A DNA stretch of 37,981 nt from Deltaproteobacteria bacterium UBA2409 (GCA_002343185.1 DDRT01000008.1:674-38654), one strand, 5' to 3'; shown: positions 1-8,522, counted from the stretch's first letter. Made by a program: numbers and translations. Notes: generated by a model not told the origin, from the sequence alone.

Positions 1-399
1 ACTGAAAGAAAAGACTTCTTTCATATACGAAAGAGCTACGAGAAGGCTTATGCCCTCAATGTGGAGCCTGATGCATGGAAGAGGTTTTTTGTTGAAGATG
101 CTCCACCTAATCTATTTGAGGAGCTATTAGAGCAGGAACTAAGGACTGAACGTACGTCATTCTTAGGGGCTAGGGCGCTAAAAGAGCAAAGCCTAGACAA
201 AGAATGGAGGCCAAGAAAGAGAACTAGAACTCCCTTTGTTATCTGTCATGATAGAGAGTTTAGACTAAGACTTATTCAAAGCTATAAATACTTTGTAGAG
301 CAGTGCAAGGAGGCTTGGACTCAGTTTAAAGAAGGTTTTACAGATATAAAATTCCCAAGAGGATGTTTTATCCCCTCAAGATTAGCTAGAACAGGATAG
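1..399 (+). CDS. Unrecognised protein, C-terminal part (runs in from left edge)
   Basis: The frame ending at the TAG at 397-399 is open back to base 1, so the gene almost certainly begins outside the window. The GTG at 61 has no Shine-Dalgarno and is probably not the start. The visible 132 residues are charged and soluble, with an acidic stretch (FEELLEQEL) followed by a basic one (RPRKRTRTP) and a C-terminal FPRGCFIPS segment. I do not recognise the family. The basic, aromatic character would suit a DNA-binding or transposase-like C-terminus, but that is only an impression. About 255 bases without any convincing gene follow before the Sco gene. Confidence 0.55.
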   Translation, partial: TERKDFFHIRKSYEKAYALNVEPDAWKRFFVEDAPPNLFEELLEQELRTERTSFLGARALKEQSLDKEWRPRKRTRTPFVICHDREFRLRLIQSYKYFVEQCKEAWTQFKEGFTDIKFPRGCFIPSRLARTG

Positions 400-654
400 A
401 TCTATCTAAATTCAAAAAAACCAGCTTAGTTCGCAATTAGATCAGACATAGAGTAATAAAAAGAGAGCTCTCTTATCTCAAATCAAACTAGACTAGCTAA
501 CTTCAACTGAGATTCTGATTACCGAAAATTTACCCAACCTCATTCTATTCTACAACAGGGTGACTCCATTATTATTCCATTATTATTCCCCCCCAATATT
601 CCTCCCTCACATACACCCAACCACAGAGAACTTGGTGTAGAGAGTAAGGAAAGC

Positions 655-1260
655 CTATTCGACTAATTCTAAAATTTTATCGATGGTTGCTTTATTATCA
701 ACTCTAAGCCCCTCTTGCTGATGAATGAGTACGCCTTTCTTATCAAAAACGCTAATAATATTTGAATGTGAAAAATCTACAGGTGAAATTTTAGTGTATT
801 TAACGGCCAATAGATTCGCAAAATCTCTAGTAGATTCGATGGTACCTCTTAAGAACAGCCACCGATCTCCTGACATTTTATTTTCCTGGCTTAGTTTTTT
901 TAGCCTCTCTGGAGTATCTTGCTCTGGATCAATACTAACGAGTATATATTTCACATCACCGGAAGACTTCTCTCTAATCTGTGCTTCTAAACTCTTCATT
1001 TCACCAATCAAGATCGGACATGCAGCCTGGCAAGAGGTATATATCATCACCACAACAAGCACATTACCCTTAAGCTCAGAAAGAACGACCTCTTTCCCAT
1101 CTTGGTTTTCCCACTTTGAAGGCAAGTGGTAAATTGACATGTCATCAAAATCTTCAGTAAGACCAACACTAATCAGTATCGTCAAGGCTAAAATACCGAA
1201 TCCCATCTTCATAAAATAACTACTGATCATCTTTTGATAACTCTCCTTTATTTGGCACAT
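655..1260 (-). CDS. SCO1/SenC/PrrC-family copper chaperone-like protein
   Basis: This is a thioredoxin-fold protein of the Sco family, which delivers copper to (or acts as thiol oxidoreductase for) copper enzymes outside the cytoplasm. The copper motif is complete: C77 and C81 in TSCQAACP, with the distal H165 in DFSHSN. An uncleaved anchor or signal helix lies at about residues 17-34. It is the last gene of the nirK-nirV-sco group, and its start overlaps nirV by 13 bases, so it is probably translationally coupled. The likely client is the NirK copper site, although Sco proteins classically serve CuA. Start is ambiguous: the Met at 1230 has a GGAGAG ten bases upstream and would give a 191-residue protein that begins just before the hydrophobic helix. 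Confidence 0.9.
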   Translation of the reverse strand: MCQIKESYQKMISSYFMKMGFGILALTILISVGLTEDFDDMSIYHLPSKWENQDGKEVVLSELKGNVLVVVMIYTSCQAACPILIGEMKSLEAQIREKSSGDVKYILVSIDPEQDTPERLKKLSQENKMSGDRWLFLRGTIESTRDFANLLAVKYTKISPVDFSHSNIISVFDKKGVLIHQQEGLRVDNKATIDKILELVE

Positions 1261-1997
1261 CTGAACCCTAAATTTTTGATCGTATAATTAGCTTTTAAAC
1301 TAGCTCTAAATGCATATCTCATGAAAAAAGCGTAATTCGAGAGATCGGAAGCGCCGACAGAACCTGCTGCACAAAATAATCCATCATCTCCTTCCTTTCT
1401 AGATTCACCAGATATTATCACAGAATTAAAATCCTCAACCCATTCCCACACCATTCCATGAATATCGTAAACTCCATACATGTTCGGCTCTTCCAACCTA
1501 ACTTTTTTTAGATATGTTTTAGGTTTTTCGTAACTTGATAATATAAACTTGGTGAATTCAGGATCTTCTCTTGCATCTTTTTTGTCGTGGCTCGCCATAG
1601 CAACCATCTCCCATTCGTTTAATTTAGGCAGCCTCAAGCCTTTCGATTTGCAATAAGCCTTTGCGGCAAACCAGGATACATTAATTACTGGAAAATCCTC
1701 TTGTCCTTGAAGAATCTCTAGATCGGAAGTCCAGTGTTGAAGGTAGGATTTTTCTGCAAAAATCCCTTTGACATTGGTACGTTGCCATTCTTGATTATCC
1801 CGAACAAACTCTAAAAACTCCCGATTAGTAACTGGAGTTCTGTCTATATAGAATGACTCCACATCGACCTGCGAGCCTGTTTTTAATCCGTATGAGGGAA
1901 GATAGCTGCCACCTTCAATTTCAACCAATTCAGCGACAGCGTACCCCTTAAAGCCTACACTAAATAGAATAACAAAAAGTGCTCCAAGCATCCTCAT
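1248..1997 (-). CDS. nirV: NirV-like formylglycine-generating-enzyme (FGE/SUMF1) domain protein
   Basis: The 249-residue protein has a signal peptide (about residues 1-22) and one FGE-sulfatase domain. Recognisable family blocks are TPVTNREFLEFV, FPVINVSWFAAKAYC, GLRLPKLNEWEMVA, NMYGVYDIHGMVWEWVED and the terminal GFRCAK. True sulfatase-activating FGEs use a catalytic cysteine pair. I see cysteines in the AYC and GLFCAAG segments and near the C-terminus, but cannot assign that function. FGE-domain proteins encoded next to nirK are known as NirV, with unclear function, and that context decides the name. Its ATG overlaps the nirK stop in an ATGA arrangement (1994-1997), a strong sign of coupling. 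The SUMF1 family assignment is firm; the NirV role is inferred from position. Confidence 0.85.
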   Translation of the reverse strand: MRMLGALFVILFSVGFKGYAVAELVEIEGGSYLPSYGLKTGSQVDVESFYIDRTPVTNREFLEFVRDNQEWQRTNVKGIFAEKSYLQHWTSDLEILQGQEDFPVINVSWFAAKAYCKSKGLRLPKLNEWEMVAMASHDKKDAREDPEFTKFILSSYEKPKTYLKKVRLEEPNMYGVYDIHGMVWEWVEDFNSVIISGESRKEGDDGLFCAAGSVGASDLSNYAFFMRYAFRASLKANYTIKNLGFRCAK

Positions 1998-3433
1998 TTG
2001 CTATTTCTAATCTTGCTCACCATCTCAGGAGTAACTTCAGTGCCATTGTTGCCCCAGCTATTGTAGATATATGTAAGAACACTGGCTGTTTCCTCATCTG
2101 TGAGAACCTGAGCTGGCATCACGCTGTGATATTTTTTACCATTAACAGTAATTTCCCCAGATAGACCACGTATTACAGCAGCTATAGCTCTATCTACATC
2201 TTCATTTAGATAATCAGCTTTCGCGAGCGGTGGAAATGCATTAGGAAGCCCCTGTCCATCAGGTTGATGGCAGGCAAAACAGCTTCTATCATAGATCTGT
2301 TGGCCTAGTTTAATCTTTTCGGCTTTTGAAAGTGCCACTGCTCTTACAGGCTTAGGCTCCGAAGGGCTGATTTCCTGAATAACATTCCCCTCAGGTCTAT
2401 AGATACCAGAGAGCACTTCTCCGGAAAACACTTTATCGTTCCTATCTCCAGACACCTTAAGCATTCCCAGAGCGCCCTTGTTAAATGCTCTAAAGATTGA
2501 ATGATCAACCAATATTAGAGTTGATGGAACCTCAACTCTAAAATCCACAATCGCCGCACCACCAGCTGGAATGAGTGTTGTTTGTATGTTCTCATTTATT
2601 AGATCCCCACCTTCTACATAAACTTTGTCAAAAACCTCTCCAATTACGTGAAAAGAAGATACAATATTCGGTCCACCATTTCCGACAAATAATCTAACAG
2701 TCTCACCAACTTTCGCAGTTAGCGCTTTATCTCCCGTAAGAGCTCCAACTTTACCATTGAAGACTACATAGTCAGCGTGCTCTGCAATTGCTTTCTGCAT
2801 ATCAAATGGTTGAAGCCCAGGATCTCCATAGTTACCCTTAGTATAAAAATCTCCCTGCATCACATAGTATTCTCGATCAACTGGAGGCAAACCACCCTCT
2901 GGTTCTACTAAGATTAGCCCATACATGCCATTAGCTATGTGCATACCCACAGGAGCGGTGGCGCAATGGTAAACATAAAGGCCAGGGTTAATGAGCTTAA
3001 ACGTAAAGGTTTTTTTATGCCCAGGCGCTACGAAGGAAGCCTCGGCTCCCCCTCCTTGACCAGTTACTGCATGAAGATCGATATTGTGAGGAAGCTTATT
3101 ATCTGGATGATTCTCTAAGGTAAACTCTACTTCATCACCAACCCTCCCTCTGATAAAGGAACCCGGAACAGATCCACCAAAAGTCCAAAAGATATATTTT
3201 ACCCCATCACTAAGCTCTGATTCCCTCTCAACAATCTCAAGTTCAACTTTAAGCTTTTTGGCAGGACGATTCCCAACTGGAGCCGGAACATTAGGAGGAG
3301 CAGTAAGTTCTGCAACCATCTCTCCTTCAGTTTTGATTAGATCGTTTCTGGGATGTGATTTTGTATTTTTGTCCGGGGAATAGTTACACCCACTAAGAAG
3401 TAATACTAAAAGAAAAGCTATCTTCGTTTGCAT
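1994..3433 (-). CDS. nirK: Copper nitrite reductase NirK (class II type) fused to C-terminal cytochrome c, lipoprotein
   Basis: This enzyme reduces nitrite to NO. A type II signal peptide ends in LLSGC, so C16 should be lipidated and the enzyme membrane-tethered. Two cupredoxin domains span about residues 60-340. Type 1 copper ligands are H116, C157, H165 and M170; HCATAPVGMHIANGM has the shorter Cys-His spacing of class II NirK. Type 2 copper ligands are H121, H156 and H311. The catalytic Asp and His correspond to D119 and H262. Residues about 370-460 are a monoheme cytochrome c (CFACH at 385-389, likely axial M439 in SVMPAQ), giving a built-in electron donor domain as in the Ralstonia-type fusions. 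All key residues are present. Overlaps nirV by 4 bases; an nmo-like gene lies 145 bases upstream on the same strand. Confidence 0.96.
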   Translation of the reverse strand: MQTKIAFLLVLLLSGCNYSPDKNTKSHPRNDLIKTEGEMVAELTAPPNVPAPVGNRPAKKLKVELEIVERESELSDGVKYIFWTFGGSVPGSFIRGRVGDEVEFTLENHPDNKLPHNIDLHAVTGQGGGAEASFVAPGHKKTFTFKLINPGLYVYHCATAPVGMHIANGMYGLILVEPEGGLPPVDREYYVMQGDFYTKGNYGDPGLQPFDMQKAIAEHADYVVFNGKVGALTGDKALTAKVGETVRLFVGNGGPNIVSSFHVIGEVFDKVYVEGGDLINENIQTTLIPAGGAAIVDFRVEVPSTLILVDHSIFRAFNKGALGMLKVSGDRNDKVFSGEVLSGIYRPEGNVIQEISPSEPKPVRAVALSKAEKIKLGQQIYDRSCFACHQPDGQGLPNAFPPLAKADYLNEDVDRAIAAVIRGLSGEITVNGKKYHSVMPAQVLTDEETASVLTYIYNSWGNNGTEVTPEMVSKIRNSK

Positions 3434-3522
3434 AGTACCTATAAATCAAAAAAATTACTTAAAAACTTCTACTACATGATAGAAAAAACGTTCAGTATCA
3501 TTTTAGCACATAAGAACTCAGT

Positions 3523-3536
3523 AGATAAATATATCT
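3523..3536. promoter_or_regulatory. Candidate operator AGATA-N4-TATCT upstream of nirK
   Basis: The inverted repeat AGATA-AATA-TATCT is centred about 96 bases upstream of the nirK ATG. The same AGATA-N4-TATCT pattern occurs upstream of the Rrf2 regulator at 9185-9198. The halves resemble part of the NsrR-type half site (AAGAT..ATTT). The region is AT-rich, so chance is a real alternative. Confidence 0.3.
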
Positions 3537-3578
3537 TTTGGCATATCTCAATTATTTTGGTGGAGAATGAGCATAAAA

Positions 3579-4784
3579 CTATGAGAGATAATCCATAAAC
3601 ACATCTCTGGCATCAGGCAATTCATAGATCCCATCAGAACCCTGTTTTGCCTTATCCTTGAGCCGATAAACATTCTCGCCGCAAGTATAACAGGTGCATT
3701 TACTAAAGTGATGACATAAACACATTTTATCCTGAACTTTATTCCTGCTCTTCCAATCTGGATTAGCAGCCTTAAAGGAATCAATGTAAGCACATTTTCC
3801 CTCTCTTGATAACATATATCCAAAAGCTTCACAGGCTGGTCTTACATTAGATTCAAGACATGGACTACTCTTTAGCATTCTCATCAAATATCCGGAAGGA
3901 GAAAGGTTATTTACAACAAGATCGCTTTTATTAGCTTTAAAATATTCTTGCTTTACGTGCTCCGGTAGCCCTGATTCTTTGGTCACAGTGAGCCTGGTTG
4001 CAATTTGTACCCCAGAAGCGCCAAATGAAATGCTTTTTAGGGCATCTTCACCTGAAAAAATTCCACCTGCTGCAATGATAGGAATACTAAGACTAGCCTC
4101 ACTAAGATAATTTGAGACCTCCCGAACAATGGTATTAAGATCAAATTTTTCCCAATCATCTCCAAAGCCTAGATGACCACCAGCAAGGGGGCCTTCAACT
4201 ATTATATAATCGGGAAGCCTTGAGTGGCGTGAAGCACTTTTAAGAAACGCCCTAAGAGCTCTGACACTTGAAACTATTATTCCAATCAAGGTGTCATTGA
4301 ATCTCGGATGCTCTTTAATAAGCCCCAAAGTTCCGAGGTGCAGGCCCGCTGATAAGGTTACCCCATCAATTCCGGCATCAAGAGCAGCAGTAAGTCTTGT
4401 CTTTAGGGTATCACTTGGAGCGCCCATTGTAAGTCGCTCCATTATATTTAAAAAAATGAGCCCATCCCCTTTTTTCCGGTTCATAGTTCTTTCAACATGT
4501 ACTCTTTGGCTATTATAAAGATGCTCTAAGTCAAACTTCACTTGGCTCTTGTCCTCACAAAGTAAGGATAATCGATGTTTTTTCTGTTTAAGCTTTGAAT
4601 AGTTAGTCTGATAAAGCTTATCGCTAACCTGCTGAATCATGGCATCTGAGATGTGACCAATCGCTCCTAAGTCGCTTGCTACAAGTGCAAGCTCTGCAGT
4701 TGAGATATTAACCCCCATGCCTCCAGCAAAGATCGGAAGAAAGCTCTTGCCTTTGAGTTGTAAACTGTGGTTCTGTAATTTCAT
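3579..4784 (-). CDS. Nitronate monooxygenase-like FMN TIM-barrel protein with Cys-rich C-terminus
   Basis: The 401 residues match the NMO/2-nitropropane dioxygenase superfamily: N-terminal IFAGGMGVNIS, GGHLG at 202-206, PIIAAGGIFSGEDA (235-248) and the phosphate-binding GASGVQIATR (255-264). Members oxidise nitronates or are enoyl-ACP-reductase relatives; the substrate here is unknown. NMO genes recur near nirK in denitrifiers. Residues from about 318 on carry C318, C331, C355, C357, C363, C365 and C368, the last five forming a cluster (CLCHHFSKCTCYTC) that looks metal- or Fe-S-binding and is not part of the basic barrel. AAGG lies before the ATG. The gene runs toward nirK and may be co-transcribed with it; it is divergent from nnrS with a palindromic repeat between. 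Confidence 0.85.
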   Translation of the reverse strand: MKLQNHSLQLKGKSFLPIFAGGMGVNISTAELALVASDLGAIGHISDAMIQQVSDKLYQTNYSKLKQKKHRLSLLCEDKSQVKFDLEHLYNSQRVHVERTMNRKKGDGLIFLNIMERLTMGAPSDTLKTRLTAALDAGIDGVTLSAGLHLGTLGLIKEHPRFNDTLIGIIVSSVRALRAFLKSASRHSRLPDYIIVEGPLAGGHLGFGDDWEKFDLNTIVREVSNYLSEASLSIPIIAAGGIFSGEDALKSISFGASGVQIATRLTVTKESGLPEHVKQEYFKANKSDLVVNNLSPSGYLMRMLKSSPCLESNVRPACEAFGYMLSREGKCAYIDSFKAANPDWKSRNKVQDKMCLCHHFSKCTCYTCGENVYRLKDKAKQGSDGIYELPDARDVFMDYLS

Positions 4785-4802
4785 TTTAACCTTGTTGTTA
4801 GA

Positions 4803-4897
4803 CTAAACCCTGCGCGAATCGCAGGGCGAGCGCGGGTTTGGCGTAGCCAAAACGCGCCGTAAAAAAACATTGCTTCGTTTGCCCTAAATCTTTCTAT
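4803..4897 (-). repeat. Dispersed palindromic repeat family A, copy 1 (short form, minus orientation)
   Basis: Read on the minus strand this 95-base element starts GAAAGATTTAGGGCAAACGA and ends GCGCAGGGTTTAG, as in the copies at 8523-8651 and 30157-30288. It keeps the first hairpin (TTTTGGC-TAC-GCCAAA core) and the outer CCCTGC/GCAGGG pairing, but lacks the inner long hairpin of the other two. It sits between the divergent nmo-like and nnrS genes, so here it is upstream of both. Confidence 0.9.
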
Positions 4898-4930
4898 ATT
4901 CAAACTCGCCTGCTTTTGGTATATCATAAT

Positions 4931-4944
4931 AGACATATATATCC
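4931..4944. promoter_or_regulatory. Degenerate AGATA-N4-TATCT-like site before nnrS
   Basis: AGACA-TATA-TATCC matches the 14-base pattern seen before nirK and the Rrf2 gene with one change in each half. It lies 9 bases before the nnrS ATG, a position where binding would block initiation. The match is weak and lies in AT-rich DNA. Confidence 0.15.
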
Positions 4945-4953
4945 ACTAAGATC

Positions 4954-6141
4954 ATGATAAAAGCAAACCCTAAAGTTTTTTTTCTTCAAAACTTCTTCTC
5001 TCAGCCCTTTAAGCCATTCTTTTTCTTTGGAAGCCTATATGCAGTTTTTGCTGTTACGATCTGGTTATTAGTATATCAACTTGGCTACAGCCCTGATGGT
5101 TTAAACCCAGTCTCCTGGCACTCTTATGAGATGATCTTTGGATACACCTTTGCTGTTATTGCAGGGTTTCTTCTAACAGCTATAGAGAATTGGACTGGGG
5201 TGAAACCTGCCTCCACAAAAAGTATCTTTATCTTGTTCGTCCTTTGGGCAGCAGCAAGGGTTCTTAGAATGCCTTTTATAATGGCTCCGTCGTTTGCATT
5301 TATATTTGATTGGTCATTTCAGGGGTTTCTTTTAGTTCATGCAAGTATTCCGATAATGCAAACCAATGCAAGGCAACACTGGGCTGTTCTGGGGAAGATC
5401 TTAATTATCTTTCTTATATTCCCCGGCATCGTTTATGCAGAGATCTTCAGTCTTTCAGAGCTAAGCAGTAACTTACAAAAAATCTGCCTACTTTCGATTA
5501 TAGCTCTAATACTTACAATGATAAGAAGACTTCTTCCCTTTTTTATCTCTAAAGCTATGAAGGGCTCTGTTAAAAACTATGATGTTATTGATCGAATAAG
5601 CTTAGTTTTATTCTTAGCTTACATAATCGCTTTCATAGTGTCCCCTAGATTTTCAGCACTTATAGCATTTGCCCTTTTTGGGGTTCATCTTACTAGAGTT
5701 TTTTACTGGTATACTAATTTTATCTGGACAAGCTCTCTTCTTTGGAGCTTTTATCTTGGCTATCTATTTATAACTTTCGGATTTCTGCTTCATGGGCTCA
5801 CCTCGATAATCGCTATCAATCCATTTTTATATCTACATGCCTTTGCCTATGGAGGGTTAGGTCTAATAACCCAAAGTGTTATGCTTAGAGCTGCGCTTGG
5901 TCACTCCGGGCAAAGTGTTCTTGCACCTCCAAGAATGGCTCAGATAGTTTTCATATTTTTATCAGTTGGATTAATATTTCGTGTGATTTTTCCAATTATC
6001 TTTCCTCAGAGTTATTTAACCTGGATCGGTCTATCAATGACTCTTTGGATAGTCTCTTTTGGGATATTGTCCTTCATTTTGATTAGAATCTTTACAATAC
6101 CAGAGCAGAAGAAGGCCTCATTTAAGATCTTGCATAATTGA
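4954..6141 (+). CDS. nnrS: NnrS family heme/copper membrane protein (NO tolerance)
   Basis: The 395-residue protein is almost entirely hydrophobic, with about 12 membrane helices and no signal peptide. The N-terminal block WHSYEMIFGYTFAVIAGFLL matches the NnrS signature, and histidines near KPFFFFGSLY and in LGHSGQ are candidate heme or copper ligands. NnrS proteins contribute to nitric oxide stress tolerance in denitrifiers; the reaction is not settled. It is divergent from the nmo-like gene and ends by overlapping the 3' end of hemY by 24 bases (convergent). The context of NirK, NirV and an NO reductase-like operon supports the assignment. Confidence 0.92.
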   Translation: MIKANPKVFFLQNFFSQPFKPFFFFGSLYAVFAVTIWLLVYQLGYSPDGLNPVSWHSYEMIFGYTFAVIAGFLLTAIENWTGVKPASTKSIFILFVLWAAARVLRMPFIMAPSFAFIFDWSFQGFLLVHASIPIMQTNARQHWAVLGKILIIFLIFPGIVYAEIFSLSELSSNLQKICLLSIIALILTMIRRLLPFFISKAMKGSVKNYDVIDRISLVLFLAYIIAFIVSPRFSALIAFALFGVHLTRVFYWYTNFIWTSSLLWSFYLGYLFITFGFLLHGLTSIIAINPFLYLHAFAYGGLGLITQSVMLRAALGHSGQSVLAPPRMAQIVFIFLSVGLIFRVIFPIIFPQSYLTWIGLSMTLWIVSFGILSFILIRIFTIPEQKKASFKILHN

Positions 6142-7440
6142 ACCCACCACCCTCCTTGCAAGAGAAATACAATCAGGAACACTGGCGCCTTCGTAGGCAT
6201 TACCACATAAGAAAATATCCTGAGGCAATAAAGAATAAAGCCTCTTAATCCTATCCCGGTGACCAACTTCATAAAGAGGCATTGTTGATTCAGATTTATC
6301 ATTCCAAATCGCACCCATACTAACCCCTGATAATTTTCTGATTAACTCCTCAATCTGCATCTCGCTGCCTTCAGCACTACATGATGCTCTAACAAGAAGC
6401 ATATCTTCTGGCGCTCTTTTTTGAAATTTAAGAGAGCTAAAACTTAAAGAATTAATTCCAAGATCACGATCAAACAGTAATCCTGTGTGATCAGGTATTT
6501 TACCTCGTATTGGATAAGCATAATAAAACAGTCTCGTTTTCTTCTGCTTAAATGAGCTAAGCAGATCTGAAGCCTCAGAGGACAAGCCATCTAAGTACTT
6601 AGCGGTGATTCTTGGCGGGGTAGCAAATATTACATTATTTACTTTCAAACTCTGATTATTTGTGAGCTTCGCTTTAAAACCCCCTAAGCTATCTCTCGTG
6701 AGATTTATTAAGGAAGTGCCAAGAAGAATATTATCTCTATTTCTTTGATAAAGAGATTTAGTTACCTGATTCATTCCTTCTTTGAAGCTCAAAAAACCTG
6801 GGCTCGATCTTTTTTGACTTCGCAACATTCCTCTAAGAAGGCTTCCATATTTTTTCTCCATCGCTGGAAACTGAGGGAGTGTGGCATTTACACTTTGACA
6901 CTCACCATCAGCCCCAAAGATTCCCTTTACTAGGGGTTTGACTAATCTTTGAAGCATCTCATCTCCAAATCTTCGCCTTACAAACTGAGCTATTGATTCA
7001 TCTGTATTGTCACGCCTCTTCTCCTGAAAAAGTTCTAAACCCGCTCTTAGCTTACCTCTCCACGAGACTAAACTTGTTGTAAGAAATGGGATTGCAGCTG
7101 TAGGAAGCATAAAGTAAAAACCATTCGGAAGATCTTTTATCTTTCCTTCTTTAAGAATTCCGGTTTTAAGTTTATTTGATTTTATCAGGTCCGATTTCAA
7201 ATTTAATGAATCTAAAAGCTCAAATGTATCTTTATTTGGAACAAAACTATCAGGACCAAGTTCAACAACTAAATCACCTTTGGATAGAGATTTTTTAACT
7301 GTTTTAATTTTTCCGCCGATCTCATTTTCAGATTCAATTAAAAGTGAGCTAATCCCTTTTTTCTCTAACTCAAACTGAGCAGTAAGCCCTGAGATCCCTC
7401 CTCCCACGATTAAAACATTTCGGTTAATTTCAATGGACAT
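6118..7440 (-). CDS. hemY: FAD-dependent protoporphyrinogen/coproporphyrinogen oxidase (HemY, also called HemG)
   Basis: The oxygen-dependent PPOX family oxidises a porphyrinogen in late heme synthesis. The 440 residues begin with an FAD Rossmann motif (VLIVGGGISGLTA, GGGISG at about 13-18) followed by ESENEIGGKIKT. They continue with the family block VELGPDSF, with VRRRFGDEMLQRLVKPLVKGIFGAD, and end with a second flavin-binding segment (FLCGNAYEGASVPDCISLARR). Length is usual for bacterial HemY. Whether it acts on protoporphyrinogen or coproporphyrinogen cannot be told from sequence alone. The start codon lies inside an 18-base palindrome shared with the divergent radical SAM gene. Confidence 0.93.
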   Translation of the reverse strand: MSIEINRNVLIVGGGISGLTAQFELEKKGISSLLIESENEIGGKIKTVKKSLSKGDLVVELGPDSFVPNKDTFELLDSLNLKSDLIKSNKLKTGILKEGKIKDLPNGFYFMLPTAAIPFLTTSLVSWRGKLRAGLELFQEKRRDNTDESIAQFVRRRFGDEMLQRLVKPLVKGIFGADGECQSVNATLPQFPAMEKKYGSLLRGMLRSQKRSSPGFLSFKEGMNQVTKSLYQRNRDNILLGTSLINLTRDSLGGFKAKLTNNQSLKVNNVIFATPPRITAKYLDGLSSEASDLLSSFKQKKTRLFYYAYPIRGKIPDHTGLLFDRDLGINSLSFSSLKFQKRAPEDMLLVRASCSAEGSEMQIEELIRKLSGVSMGAIWNDKSESTMPLYEVGHRDRIKRLYSLLPQDIFLCGNAYEGASVPDCISLARRVVGSIMQDLK

Positions 7441-7450
7441 CTATGTCCAT
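7433..7450. promoter_or_regulatory. 18-base inverted repeat over the hemY/radical SAM divergent start region
   Basis: ATGGACATCTATGTCCAT is two perfect 8-base arms around CT. It covers the hemY start codon and lies 31-48 bases before the likely start of the radical SAM gene, a position that would let one regulator control both heme genes. A weaker related sequence, TGTC-AAAG-GACA, lies upstream of the norY operon at 20305-20316. Confidence 0.35.
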
Positions 7451-7480
7451 TTATGCTACAAGTTTACTTGTTTGTCCACT

Positions 7481-8521
7481 ATGAATAGATTTTCATTTAA
7501 TGAGTATCCACTCTTAGTTTACTGGGAACTTACAAGATCGTGCGAACTTGCATGTGTTCATTGCAGAGCAGAGGCGATGAAACGAAGGCACCCAGATGAA
7601 CTTAGCTTTAAAGAGATAAAGTATGTGTTATCTGAACTATCAGAAAAGCCTGTTCATTTAATAATAACCGGGGGAGATCCGATTTTACGACCTGATATTT
7701 TTCAGATCTTAGAGTTTAGTACAAGCCTTAATATTTCAACCTCCATAACTCCCGCAGGCACGATGAGGCTGGATACCGATACGTTGAAACGAATTAAAGA
7801 TACGGGAGTTACTAGTTTAGGCCTAAGCCTTGACGGCTCTACTCCAAAACTTCATGACAACCTGCGTAAAGTAGATGGATCATTTTTGTGGACTACCAAA
7901 GCAATAGAAGAATCAGCCAAGATAGGTCTTCCTGTACAGGTCAACACCATGGTTACAAGCGAAACGCTATCTGATATCCCGGAGGTTTTTAAGCTGCTAC
8001 ATAAGTGGCCAATAATGAGATGGGCTCTGTTCTTTCTTATTCCAACCGGTAGGGGTGCAAGTCTTAATGAGATTACACCGGAAGAGAGTGAGCAATTTTT
8101 ATCAGAACTTTATCAGATGGTTCGCGTGGCACCCTTCGATATAAAAACTACCGAGGCTCATCACTTTAGAAGAATAAGCCTTACTCAGGGTAAAGTTAAA
8201 TCTCAAAGAATAATGGGTATAAGAGATGGAAACGGAATTATGTTTATCTCTCATACAGGCGATGTCTATCCAAGTGGCTTTTTGCCTGTAAAAACAGGGA
8301 ACGTGAGGGAGGAGAAAGCTCTAAAGATCTATCAGGATAGCCCAATATTTGAAGCCTTAAGAAATCCTGATAATTTCGAGGGTAAATGCGGAAAGTGTGA
8401 ATTTAGGTATGTCTGCGGCGGATCAAGAGCAAGAGCTTATGCATACAGTGGTGACTATCTTGGAAGTGATCCACTATGCCCGTATGAACCTAGAATACAC
8501 CAAACGCAGGTGAGTGTTTAG
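7481..8521 (+). CDS. Radical SAM/SPASM protein, AhbD/NirJ-like heme-type subgroup
   Basis: Starting at the Met at 7481 the protein has 346 residues. The radical SAM cluster motif is C21-x3-C25-x2-C28 (CELACVHC) within YPLLVYWELTRSCELACVHC. An SPASM-type C-terminus carries further cysteines (GKCGKCEFRYVCGGSRARAYAY...DPLCPY). This subgroup includes AhbD (heme synthase of the siroheme route) and NirJ (heme d1). Since the nitrite reductase here is copper-type, a d1 role is unlikely. The head-to-head arrangement with hemY suggests a step in heme synthesis. An upstream in-frame ATG at 7433 would add 16 residues unlike the family; neither start has a clear Shine-Dalgarno. Confidence 0.85.
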   Translation: MNRFSFNEYPLLVYWELTRSCELACVHCRAEAMKRRHPDELSFKEIKYVLSELSEKPVHLIITGGDPILRPDIFQILEFSTSLNISTSITPAGTMRLDTDTLKRIKDTGVTSLGLSLDGSTPKLHDNLRKVDGSFLWTTKAIEESAKIGLPVQVNTMVTSETLSDIPEVFKLLHKWPIMRWALFFLIPTGRGASLNEITPEESEQFLSELYQMVRVAPFDIKTTEAHHFRRISLTQGKVKSQRIMGIRDGNGIMFISHTGDVYPSGFLPVKTGNVREEKALKIYQDSPIFEALRNPDNFEGKCGKCEFRYVCGGSRARAYAYSGDYLGSDPLCPYEPRIHQTQVSV

Positions 8522-8522
8522 T

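Noticed and set aside
7433..8521. Heme d1 synthesis role (NirJ) for the radical SAM protein
   Set aside because: The nitrite reductase here is the copper type and no other d1 genes are present in the window.
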